Assembly (NCBI GenBank): GCA_964388575.1
Contig: CAYMAZ010000011.1
Location: 28,072 to 92,071 of the forward strand
From: CAYMAZ01 sp964388575
GTDB taxonomy: Bacteria; Bacteroidota; Bacteroidia; Bacteroidales; DTU049
Direction of reading: 5' to 3'
DNA: 64,000 bases
In this document: positions 7,619-15,143 of the stretch, piece after piece
Position numbering within the stretch: the first letter of the stretch is position 1
Layout: every line of letters starts with the position of its first letter
Made by a program: the position numbers and the translations under genes
Notes under the pieces: generated by a model
Told to the model about the DNA's origin: nothing
Database searches by the model: none
The model's input: the letters and a program-made list of their open reading frames with translations, nothing else

Positions 7619-9010
7619 TTACTCTTTCACAACTTTCACAGAATAATGAGATTTTCCAATGAACGTTAGAAAATACACACCATTTTCCAGAGCAGATAAA
7701 TCCATATATTCATTCCCCAGTGTTATAGTTGTTGACAAAATTTCTCGGCCAATAACATCAAATATTTTCAGCACATATTCATCATCAGCGTATATCTGCA
7801 ACATATCGGAAACAGGATTTGGAAAAACGGTGATGTTTGCCTGTTCGAAATGTGAAACTGAAGTTGTATCAATGATTTCAAACTCAACAGTTACATGAGC
7901 AGTATCAGTCAGGCCGGCCAGTGTGTATGACGGAAGTACGAATGAAGGAATGATTGTTCCGTTTAAAGTCCATTCCAAAATTTCATAACTGTTGTCTGGA
8001 GTAGCAGTAAACTCAACATCTTTACCTTCCTCCACCAGATCCCCTGACAAAATTGTAACTCCGTCAACAGTTGCAACCAGACTTCCATTGCCATTGATAA
8101 CTTCAAAAGTAACAGGATAAGTGATTACCGGCGGAGTATATGTGTATGGAATAGCCAATGCACATAATTCTGCATTTGCACATGTCCCCAAACTAGCAGA
8201 AACGAGTCCGGTGGTGACATCAAGGGTTCTCCATGAACTCACTCCGCCTCCTTCATAGGCTGCAATGTACAGAATATTGTCTTCAAGATCATACTCCATG
8301 TCTTGTGCATAATTAATTCCAATACCGATTCCGGTTCCGATGGGAGTTGCTGCACCAGTCGTTTTGTTAATAGAATATAAAATATCATCATTCATATTCA
8401 CAGAATATAAAACCCCTGAAGGAGAACATGCAAGATTAATAAAAGTGGACGATGCAACATTACATGAGCCAATTAAGGTTGAAGCTCCTGTTGAAATATC
8501 AATTGTATACAGATCTGTACCGGTGATGGCATATAAAACAGAGTCTAAAACGTCATAAGCCAGACCGTTAAACTGGATACTCCCTGTTGAGCCGATGGGT
8601 GTTAATACTCCTGTTAATGTGTCAATAGAAACAAGAGTAAAGTCAGTTGCATTGGCACCAAGCCATTGTCCTTCTGCCCAAGTCCCTGCATACACATTTT
8701 CCCCGTTGGCAGCAATCAAATAAAATGTATTTGGATCATCAGAATAAAAATAAGAAGGTCCTCTGGTTACTGTTGAATAGCCACCCATAGGTATGCAGAA
8801 AATCTTCTTTCCGCTTCTGTTGTTTTTTAGATCTGCCTGGACAGACTTGTCGTCCGTTGGAATTACATGTGCATTGAATTGATCATTCTGCAGATGCGTT
8901 GTTGTTTCAACTGTAGCATATTTTTCAGAAGCTTGTGGAACGAACCCTTGTGCACTCAGGTTCCCAGAAAATACGACTACTAAGAACAAAATAAAAATAA
9001 ATTTCTTCAT
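7619..9010 (-). CDS. T9SS-secreted protein with propeller-like repeats and InlB-type domain
   Basis: A 463-residue secreted protein. Residues 1-20 form a signal peptide (FILFLVVVFSGNLSA-Q). The central part (about 85-300) has repeated strands such as VSIDTLTGVLTPIGSTGSI and YSINKTTGAATPIGTGIG, a DUF4394-like beta-propeller pattern. Residues about 305-385 carry FTATPDNSYEILEWTLNG, typical of the divergent InlB B-repeat domain. The last ~70 residues (ITVFPNPVSD...GVYFLTFIGK) are a type A T9SS sorting domain, so the protein should cross the outer membrane through the Por system and be anchored or released. No catalytic motif is visible. A TAGTTTTG promoter lies at 9040-9047. Confidence 0.8.
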   Translation of the reverse strand: MKKFIFILFLVVVFSGNLSAQGFVPQASEKYATVETTTHLQNDQFNAHVIPTDDKSVQADLKNNRSGKKIFCIPMGGYSTVTRGPSYFYSDDPNTFYLIAANGENVYAGTWAEGQWLGANATDFTLVSIDTLTGVLTPIGSTGSIQFNGLAYDVLDSVLYAITGTDLYTIDISTGASTLIGSCNVASSTFINLACSPSGVLYSVNMNDDILYSINKTTGAATPIGTGIGIGINYAQDMEYDLEDNILYIAAYEGGGVSSWRTLDVTTGLVSASLGTCANAELCALAIPYTYTPPVITYPVTFEVINGNGSLVATVDGVTILSGDLVEEGKDVEFTATPDNSYEILEWTLNGTIIPSFVLPSYTLAGLTDTAHVTVEFEIIDTTSVSHFEQANITVFPNPVSDMLQIYADDEYVLKIFDVIGREILSTTITLGNEYMDLSALENGVYFLTFIGKSHYSVKVVKE

Positions 9011-9039
9011 AGTTGTAGTTTTTTAAATTAATAAATACC

Positions 9040-9047
9040 AAAACTAC
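9040..9047 (-). promoter_or_regulatory. TAnnTTTG promoter of the 7619-9010 gene
   Basis: TAGTTTTG on the minus strand, 29 bases before the ATG at 9010. Confidence 0.5.
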
Positions 9048-9111
9048 AAATTATTGTTTATAATTCACTTAATATTATGATAAAAAAAGAATTTTTTATA
9101 TCTAACAATAA

Positions 9112-11880
9112 CTAAACAACCACATTTACAATCTTTCGGGGCACAACAATCACCTTTTTGGGTTGTTTTCCATCGAGCCATTTCTGTGATTCGGGGGCTT
9201 CAAGAACCATGCGTGTTACTTCCTCCTGACCGGCATCAACAGGGACTGAAAGTGTGAATCTCATTTTACCATTGAAAGAAACCGGACATTCAAATGTACT
9301 CTCTGTGACAAAACCAGGATTAAACACAGGGAAATCAGCCTGTACAACTGAAGTGTTGTTTCCGCACAAATGCCATAATTCCTCAGCAAAATGCGGTGCA
9401 AATGGCGAAATCAGCACAAGCAACGGTTCCAGAATTTTCTTTTTGCTGCATTTCAGTTCGGTGAGTTCATTGACACAGATCATAAAGGCACTGACAGCCG
9501 TATTCAGGGAAAACCGCTCAATGTCTTCTTCAATTTTCTTAATGGTTTTGTGTAGCACCTTCAATTCGGCAGCAGTAGGTTCTTCATCAGTTACAGTCAC
9601 ATTTCCCTGCGCATCAAAAAACAACCTCCAGAACTTTTTCAAAAATCTGAACACACCTTCTATACCGTTTGTATCCCAGGGTTTTGACTGTTCAACAGGG
9701 CCGAGGAACATTTCATACAAACGTAGTGTATCAGCTCCGTAGCGCGAAATGAGTGAATCGGGGTTCACTACATTGTAAAATGACTTCGACATTTTTTCAA
9801 CTTCAACTCCGCAGATGTATTTACCGTTTTCAAGCTCAAATACGGCATTTACAAATTCAGCTCTCCAATTTTTAAATGCCTCTGTATCAAGCACGTCATT
9901 ATTCACAATGTTCACGTCAACATGCATGGGCATAACTTGATAGCGATCAATCAGGCCTGCAGAAATGAATTGCCCGGTATTTTCCTTATTTCTGTAAACA
10001 ATATTTGAGCGGCCCAGGATCATTCCCTGGTTGACCAGCTTTTTAAAAGGCTCATCTTCGGGTGTGAGTCCGATATCAAACAGGAATTTATTCCAGAAGC
10101 GCGCATACATCAGATGACCTGTGGCATGTTCGGCACCGCCAACATAAAAATCAACACTTTTCCAGTAGTCAACAATGTTTCTGTTAAAATATTCAATGTC
10201 GTTGTTGGGATCCATAAACCGGAAATAATAGGCACTTGAACCTGCAAAGCCGGGCATTGTATTGGTTTCTATCTGATGGCCTTCATCTGTTATCCAGTTT
10301 GTGGCACGGGCAAGAGGTGGTTCTCCGGTTTCTGTGGGCAGATATTTGTCAACTTCGGGCAAAGTGAGTGGGAGTTGATCAATCTCCATAACGTAGGGAA
10401 TACCTTCTTTGTAATACACCGGAAACGGTTCGCCCCAATAGCGCTGACGGCTGAAAATAGCATCACGGATGCGATAAGTTGTTTTGCCATACCCTATGTT
10501 CTTTTTTTCAAGTTCTGTGATGACAGTTTCGATGGCTTCGAGAGGATGCATTCCGTTGATAAAATCAGAATTGACCATCGAACCTTCTTTTTCTTCCCAG
10601 GCTGCTTCTTCGACATTGCCTCCGGTGATTACTTCTTTGACCGGTAATCCAAAATGTTTTGCAAAGGCATGATCACGGGCGTCATGTCCGGGAACTGCCA
10701 TGACAGATCCTGTTCCATAACCGGCAAGCACATAATCGGCAACCCAGATTGGGATTTTTTCTCCTGAAAAAGGGTTGATGGCGTAAGCACCGGTAAACAC
10801 ACCAGATACTTTTTTAACTTCAGTCATGCGTTCTCGCTCAGAGCGGTTGACAGCATATTCAACATAACGTTTTACTTCTTCCATTTGCTCAGGAATAGTG
10901 ATTTTCATCACTGCTTCATGTTCGGGAGCATAAGTCATGAAACTAACACCAAAGATCGTATCGGGGCGAGTGGTAAATACATCAAGAGTCATATCAGGAT
11001 GTTCGTCAATGGCAAAGCTGATCATTGCGCCTTTTGACTTTCCGATCCAGTTTCTCTGAATGTCTTTAATACTCTCAGACCAGTCAATTCGATCAAGACC
11101 TTCTAGCAGACGATCGGCATAGGCCGTTATTCTGAGCAGCCACTGTTTCATCGTTTTCTTTACCACAGGATGTCCTCCTCTGACGCTCAGGCCTTCGCTG
11201 ACTTCGTCATTGGCGAGCACAGTTCCAAGTGCAGGGCACCAGTTCACGGTGGTATCGGCAAGATAGGCAAGGCGGTAATTCATAAGAATTTCACGTTGCT
11301 GCTTTTCATTAAAAGCATTCCACTGCGTGGCAGTAAAGATTTCATCCTTACTACAGGCAGCGTTAACAGAAGCGTTTCCTTCTTTACAGAAGATCTCAAT
11401 AAGATGTGAAACTGGTTCTGCCTTTTGAGTATCGGAATTGAAATAATGTTCAAATAACTGAATAAAAGTCCATTGAGTCCATTTATAGTATGCCGGATCG
11501 CAGGTTCTTACTTCACGGCTCCAGTCATAATCAAATCCAAGGCTTTGAAACTGTTCTTTATAGCGTTTGATATTTTGCTCTGTGGTAATTGCAGGATGCT
11601 GGCCTGTCTGGATAGCATATTGTTCGGCAGGCAGTCCAAACGCATCAAAACCCATTGGATGAAGCACATTAAATCCCTTCAGTCTTTTATACCGTGATAA
11701 AATATCGGAAGCGATATATCCGAGGGGATGGCCTACATGCAACCCAGCCCCTGAGGGGTAGGGAAACATATCAAGCACATAATATTTGGGTTTTGAGGGA
11801 TCAGTTTCGGTTTTAAATATCTGCTGTTCTTCCCAGAGAACCTGCCATTTTTGTTCAATATCAGTAAATTTGTATTCCAT
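9112..11880 (-). CDS. leuS: leucyl-tRNA synthetase
   Basis: Cytoplasmic class I aminoacyl-tRNA synthetase that charges tRNA-Leu. The HIGH-type signature is in PYPSGAGLHVGHPLGY near the N-terminus and the KMSKS loop is in VEKMSKSFYNVV in the last third. Between them lies a long CP1 editing insertion (for example TTRPDTIFGVSFMTYAPEH). The C-terminus has the anticodon-binding helices and the end domain (PKKVIVVPRKIVNVVV). About 922 residues, normal for bacterial LeuS. I chose the second ATG (11880, giving MEYKFTDIEQKWQ) because the near-consensus promoter TAATTTCG lies at 11907-11914 and homologues start there; the ATG at 11892 is an in-frame alternative adding four residues. It is divergent from the hexosaminidase gene. 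Confidence 0.95.
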   Translation of the reverse strand: MEYKFTDIEQKWQVLWEEQQIFKTETDPSKPKYYVLDMFPYPSGAGLHVGHPLGYIASDILSRYKRLKGFNVLHPMGFDAFGLPAEQYAIQTGQHPAITTEQNIKRYKEQFQSLGFDYDWSREVRTCDPAYYKWTQWTFIQLFEHYFNSDTQKAEPVSHLIEIFCKEGNASVNAACSKDEIFTATQWNAFNEKQQREILMNYRLAYLADTTVNWCPALGTVLANDEVSEGLSVRGGHPVVKKTMKQWLLRITAYADRLLEGLDRIDWSESIKDIQRNWIGKSKGAMISFAIDEHPDMTLDVFTTRPDTIFGVSFMTYAPEHEAVMKITIPEQMEEVKRYVEYAVNRSERERMTEVKKVSGVFTGAYAINPFSGEKIPIWVADYVLAGYGTGSVMAVPGHDARDHAFAKHFGLPVKEVITGGNVEEAAWEEKEGSMVNSDFINGMHPLEAIETVITELEKKNIGYGKTTYRIRDAIFSRQRYWGEPFPVYYKEGIPYVMEIDQLPLTLPEVDKYLPTETGEPPLARATNWITDEGHQIETNTMPGFAGSSAYYFRFMDPNNDIEYFNRNIVDYWKSVDFYVGGAEHATGHLMYARFWNKFLFDIGLTPEDEPFKKLVNQGMILGRSNIVYRNKENTGQFISAGLIDRYQVMPMHVDVNIVNNDVLDTEAFKNWRAEFVNAVFELENGKYICGVEVEKMSKSFYNVVNPDSLISRYGADTLRLYEMFLGPVEQSKPWDTNGIEGVFRFLKKFWRLFFDAQGNVTVTDEEPTAAELKVLHKTIKKIEEDIERFSLNTAVSAFMICVNELTELKCSKKKILEPLLVLISPFAPHFAEELWHLCGNNTSVVQADFPVFNPGFVTESTFECPVSFNGKMRFTLSVPVDAGQEEVTRMVLEAPESQKWLDGKQPKKVIVVPRKIVNVVV

Positions 11881-11906
11881 ATTCAGCGCCAATAATTTTC
11901 AGTTTG

Positions 11907-11914
11907 CGAAATTA
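11907..11914 (-). promoter_or_regulatory. TAnnTTTG-like promoter of leuS
   Basis: TAATTTCG on the minus strand (one mismatch to the consensus), 27 bases before the chosen leuS start. Similar TTCG variants occur at 2627 and 49963. Confidence 0.4.
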
Positions 11915-12101
11915 CTAAAAAATAGGGATTTGGTCTGCAAAGTAAATCATACAATGAATAACAATAAACCGGCAAAATTTATACTAAAATTGCTGGTCGA
12001 CTAACCGTGTTATAAACATAAAGCCTAAAGTTCTGCCATTCATAACATTTCTGATTTGATAAGAAATTTTTAGTTTATTTGCATGAACATATATTTTTAA
12101 A

Positions 12102-14390
12102 ATGAAGTTAATATTCTTAAAAGTCATTTTGCCTTTTGTATGTGCCATAACACCTCTATTATGTGCCGCAAAACAAACTGCGATCATCCCTGCGCCAGTG
12201 AACATTGAGTATCTCAAAGGCAGTTTTCTTTTTTCTCCTTCAGTAACTATTGTCAGTACCAACGGAAAATTTCAGAATGAAATCAGGTTTTTTAATGAAA
12301 TGCTGAACAAATATTTCGGCTTTACTCTTTCCAAAGACACACAAGCTTCTGAAAAAGAATGTATTGAATTGATTTACGATTCAACTTTTGGCAGTGAGGA
12401 ATATCTTCTTGATATTTCATCCTCAATAATCAGAATTCAGGGAAGGGAAGCCGGCGTATTCTATGGTTTGCAAACCCTTCTTCAGCTGCTTCCTCCTCAA
12501 ATGAATGGCAAAGCTGAAGTTCCCTGTCTTCGAATCCATGATTATCCCCGTTTTCATTGGCGGGGTATGCATCTCGATGTGAGCCGACACTTTTTCCCAA
12601 AAGAATTTATTTTCAGGTATATTGACTTTTTGGCAATGTATAAAATGAATACCTTCCACTGGCATCTTACAGATGATCAGGGTTGGAGAATTGAAATAAA
12701 AAAATATCCGCTGCTGACAGAGATAGGTGCATGGCGGAAAGGCACACTCATCGGTCATGCAAGTGATGAAGCCATGCTTGCAGATACCTTAAAATACGGA
12801 GGATTTTACACGCAGGAAGAGGTGCGCGAGGTTGTTGCCTACGCAAAAGCCCGGCACATTACAATCGTCCCTGAGATTGAAATGCCGGGTCATGCTATGG
12901 CTGCATTGATGGCATATCCGAATTTATCGTGCACCGGAAAACAGCAGGATGTTGCTACAGCTTGGGGTGTTTTCGAACATGTGTTCTGTACGAAAGATGA
13001 AGTGTTTGAGTTCCTTGAAGATGTTCTGACCGAGGTTATTGATCTGTTTCCTGAGACCTATATTCATGTGGGTGGAGATGAATGTCCCAAAACCAACTGG
13101 AAAAAATGTCCTCATTGCCAGGCACGTATGAAATCCGAAGTATTGAAAGATGAACATGAACTACAAAGTTATTTCATCACACGTATCGAAAAGTTCATCA
13201 GCAGTAAAGGCCGCAAACTGATCGGATGGGATGAGATCCTTGAAGGCGGGCTGGCCCCAAATGCAGCCGTGATGTCGTGGCGGGGAACTGAAGGTGGAAT
13301 TGAAGCAGCACGATCCGGACATTACGCAGTCATGACTCCCGGCTCACATTGCTATTTTGATCATTACCAGGGAGATCCCACAAATGAGCCGTTGGCATTC
13401 GGAGGATTTACCACTGTGGAGAAGGTCTATTCATACGAGCCCGTTCCTACCGAACTAAATGAGGAAGAAGCAAAATTCATTCTTGGGGCGCAGGGAAATG
13501 TATGGACTGAATACATTGCCACCGAAAAGCATGTTGAGTATATGATTTTCCCACGCCTCTGTGCGTTGTCTGAGGTTGTCTGGACTCCTGCAAAACAAAA
13601 GAATTGGATTGATTTCCGCACAAGGCTGATCAGACATTTTGATTATTTTGATCACAGAGTCATCAATTACTCCAGGGCATTGTTTGAGATAAGAAAAAAG
13701 GTGGTCTGTGATACTGTTCAGAGAAAAATTTTTCTGGAACTCAGTCAGGAACTGAATATGGGAGACATTTACTACCATATTGCAGGAAAGGACAGCTCAA
13801 TACAATTACATACCGGAGGATATTCTGTACCCATAGAAATTACAGATTCTTATACTGTTTACGCTTCTACGTATGATGCAAACGGGAAACAAAGAGGCAG
13901 CACCAAGCAGGAGTTTGTTCACTCTTTGTCCTCAGGAGCAAAGATACAGCTCACTCATGCTCCTTCAAAGTTTTACAATTATGGCAGCCCATATACTTTA
14001 GTTGACGGTGTGTCGGGAAGAGTGCCATGGAATGGAAAGGAATGGCTGGGATTTTCCAATACGGATATGGAGGCTGTGGTTGATCTCGGAAGAAATGAAA
14101 CCATTTCAACAGTGAAAGTTCATGCATTGAAAGCTGAGGCAAGCTGGATATATCTACCAGTTGGAATGACAGTTTGGGTATCTTCGAATGGTAAAAAATT
14201 TCAGAAAGTTGGTCAGTTATCAGCTGAAGAAATAGCAGCTGGCGGAAGATTCATGACTGTTGAGCTGGCAAAACCCGTCAATGCAAGATATGTGAAAATT
14301 CTGGTTGAGCGGGCGGGAATCATCGGTGCTGGAAAGCAGGGCGAAGGACATAATGCATGGTTGTTTATCAGTGAGATTGAAGTTCGGTAA
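12102..14390 (+). CDS. beta-N-acetylhexosaminidase, GH20
   Basis: Secreted glycoside hydrolase family 20 enzyme that removes terminal GlcNAc or GalNAc from glycans or chitin fragments. The 762 residues begin with a signal peptide (residues 1-23). A GH20b-type domain follows (about 27-150). The catalytic barrel starts at RFHWRGMHLDVSRHFFP and HWHLTDDQGWRIEIKKYP, and the Asp326-Glu327 pair in HVGGDECPKTNW is the substrate-assisted catalytic dyad. The last ~150 residues include a discoidin/F5-8 type C-like carbohydrate-binding segment (DLGRNETISTVKVHALK...PVNARYVKILVER). No T9SS domain is present, so the protein is probably periplasmic or outer-membrane bound. It is monocistronic and stands outside any visible polysaccharide utilisation locus. 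Confidence 0.92.
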   Translation: MKLIFLKVILPFVCAITPLLCAAKQTAIIPAPVNIEYLKGSFLFSPSVTIVSTNGKFQNEIRFFNEMLNKYFGFTLSKDTQASEKECIELIYDSTFGSEEYLLDISSSIIRIQGREAGVFYGLQTLLQLLPPQMNGKAEVPCLRIHDYPRFHWRGMHLDVSRHFFPKEFIFRYIDFLAMYKMNTFHWHLTDDQGWRIEIKKYPLLTEIGAWRKGTLIGHASDEAMLADTLKYGGFYTQEEVREVVAYAKARHITIVPEIEMPGHAMAALMAYPNLSCTGKQQDVATAWGVFEHVFCTKDEVFEFLEDVLTEVIDLFPETYIHVGGDECPKTNWKKCPHCQARMKSEVLKDEHELQSYFITRIEKFISSKGRKLIGWDEILEGGLAPNAAVMSWRGTEGGIEAARSGHYAVMTPGSHCYFDHYQGDPTNEPLAFGGFTTVEKVYSYEPVPTELNEEEAKFILGAQGNVWTEYIATEKHVEYMIFPRLCALSEVVWTPAKQKNWIDFRTRLIRHFDYFDHRVINYSRALFEIRKKVVCDTVQRKIFLELSQELNMGDIYYHIAGKDSSIQLHTGGYSVPIEITDSYTVYASTYDANGKQRGSTKQEFVHSLSSGAKIQLTHAPSKFYNYGSPYTLVDGVSGRVPWNGKEWLGFSNTDMEAVVDLGRNETISTVKVHALKAEASWIYLPVGMTVWVSSNGKKFQKVGQLSAEEIAAGGRFMTVELAKPVNARYVKILVERAGIIGAGKQGEGHNAWLFISEIEVR

Positions 14391-14518
14391 TGGTTTCTCG
14401 CATAGACGCAGAGACGCAAAGAAGATAATTTTTTACCGATTATTACTAATGAAAAAAAGAATTGAGAACTTTGTAAAAATCATCGTAAAGTCAAAATTTT
14501 ATGATGTTATTTGCTAAA

Positions 14519-14638
14519 CCAAAGCCGTGATTTACTCTGAAAATTCTGATTTTGTAAGCATGCTAAAAAAATCGAAATTTTCAGAGTAAATTGCAAACAC
14601 AAGCTCATGTTTTGTTTGTCTTTCGGACACGGCTTTGG
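14519..14638. repeat. four-helix palindromic module, copy 1
   Basis: Closing stem: CCAAAGCCGTG (14519-14529) pairs perfectly with 14628-14638. Long hairpin: 14530-14545 pairs over 16 bases with 14576-14591, extended inside by GATTTT/AAAATC (14548-14553 / 14568-14573). Third stem: CAAACA/TGTTTG, from about 14594 to 14619. A small TGTC/GACA hairpin comes before the closing strand. Copies 2 and 3 at 22082 and 22701 share the architecture with different stem sequences. It could be a structured RNA, a single-strand DNA recognition structure, or both. Confidence 0.65.
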
Positions 14639-14686
14639 GAAGAACATTTTTCAATTTTGATTTACTTGTGACTCTTTAAATATTAT

Positions 14687-14694
14687 TACTTTTA
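14687..14694 (+). promoter_or_regulatory. possible promoter of the GxxExxY gene
   Basis: TACTTTTA fits TAnnTTTG except for the last base. A TTG at 14666-14668 is 18 bases upstream, near the expected -33 position. It lies 28 bases before the ATG at 14722 and outside the palindromic module. Confidence 0.35.
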
Positions 14695-14721
14695 CGACAT
14701 AAACCAAACATACCTACATCC

Positions 14722-15099
14722 ATGCATGAAAATGAAATTGCCTCAATCGTTGTAGATACATGTTTCAAAATTCATTCAGAGCTTGGACCTGGTCTTTTTG
14801 AATCAGTATATGAAGAAATTATTTATTATGAGTTGAGGGAAGCAGGATTAAGGGTTGAAAAACAAAAGTCAATTCCTGTTTTCTGGAAAGAATTAAAGAT
14901 GGATGTTGGTTTTCATGCTGATCTGGGCATAGAAGAAAAAGTCATTCTTGAAATTAAATCAATTGAAACGATTGCATCTGTTCATAAAAAACAGCTCTTA
15001 ACATATTTAAAAGTTACAGGGTTGAAGTTGGGACTTCTGATAAATTTCAATGAAGCTCTCATTAAGACCGGCATAACAAGAATTGTCAACAAATTGTAA
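14722..15099 (+). CDS. GxxExxY protein, PDDEXK-fold nuclease-like
   Basis: A 125-residue protein of the GxxExxY family (TIGR04256; Pfam PDDEXK_3). The naming motif is G24-L-F-E27-S-V-Y30 within ELGPGLFESVYEE. A likely PD-(D/E)xK active site follows: D67 in GFHADLG, then E77-I-K79 in VILEIKS. This keeps the metal-binding Asp, Glu and Lys of the nuclease superfamily, so catalysis is plausible. The family has no established function that I know of. Its gene sits alone inside an inverted-repeat unit, behind a palindromic module also found beside the second GxxExxY gene at 22277-22650, which argues that protein and module belong together. Full length and intact. Confidence 0.85.
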   Translation: MHENEIASIVVDTCFKIHSELGPGLFESVYEEIIYYELREAGLRVEKQKSIPVFWKELKMDVGFHADLGIEEKVILEIKSIETIASVHKKQLLTYLKVTGLKLGLLINFNEALIKTGITRIVNKL

Positions 15100-15143
15100 A
15101 TTAACAGCGTCTTAGCGCCTTTGCGAGAAAAACACAAAAAATT

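Larger units (their letters stand above)
14394..15131. mobile_element. GxxExxY unit 1, bounded by inverted repeats
   Basis: The stretch starts with TTTCTCGCATAGACGCAGAGACGC (14394-14417; the boundary can shift by a base or two) and ends with sequence whose reverse complement (from 15107-15131) reads TTTCTCGCAAAGGCGCTAAGACGC. 20 of 24 positions match. Inside are the four-helix palindromic module (14519-14638) and an intact GxxExxY gene (14722-15099). Such an enclosed arrangement suggests a small mobile or formerly mobile unit of about 740 bases. No transposase and no target-site duplication could be recognised. Confidence 0.5.

Noticed and set aside
10276..10647. 123-codon ORF opposite leuS
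   Set aside because: Antisense shadow of a fully conserved synthetase region, with no start signals.
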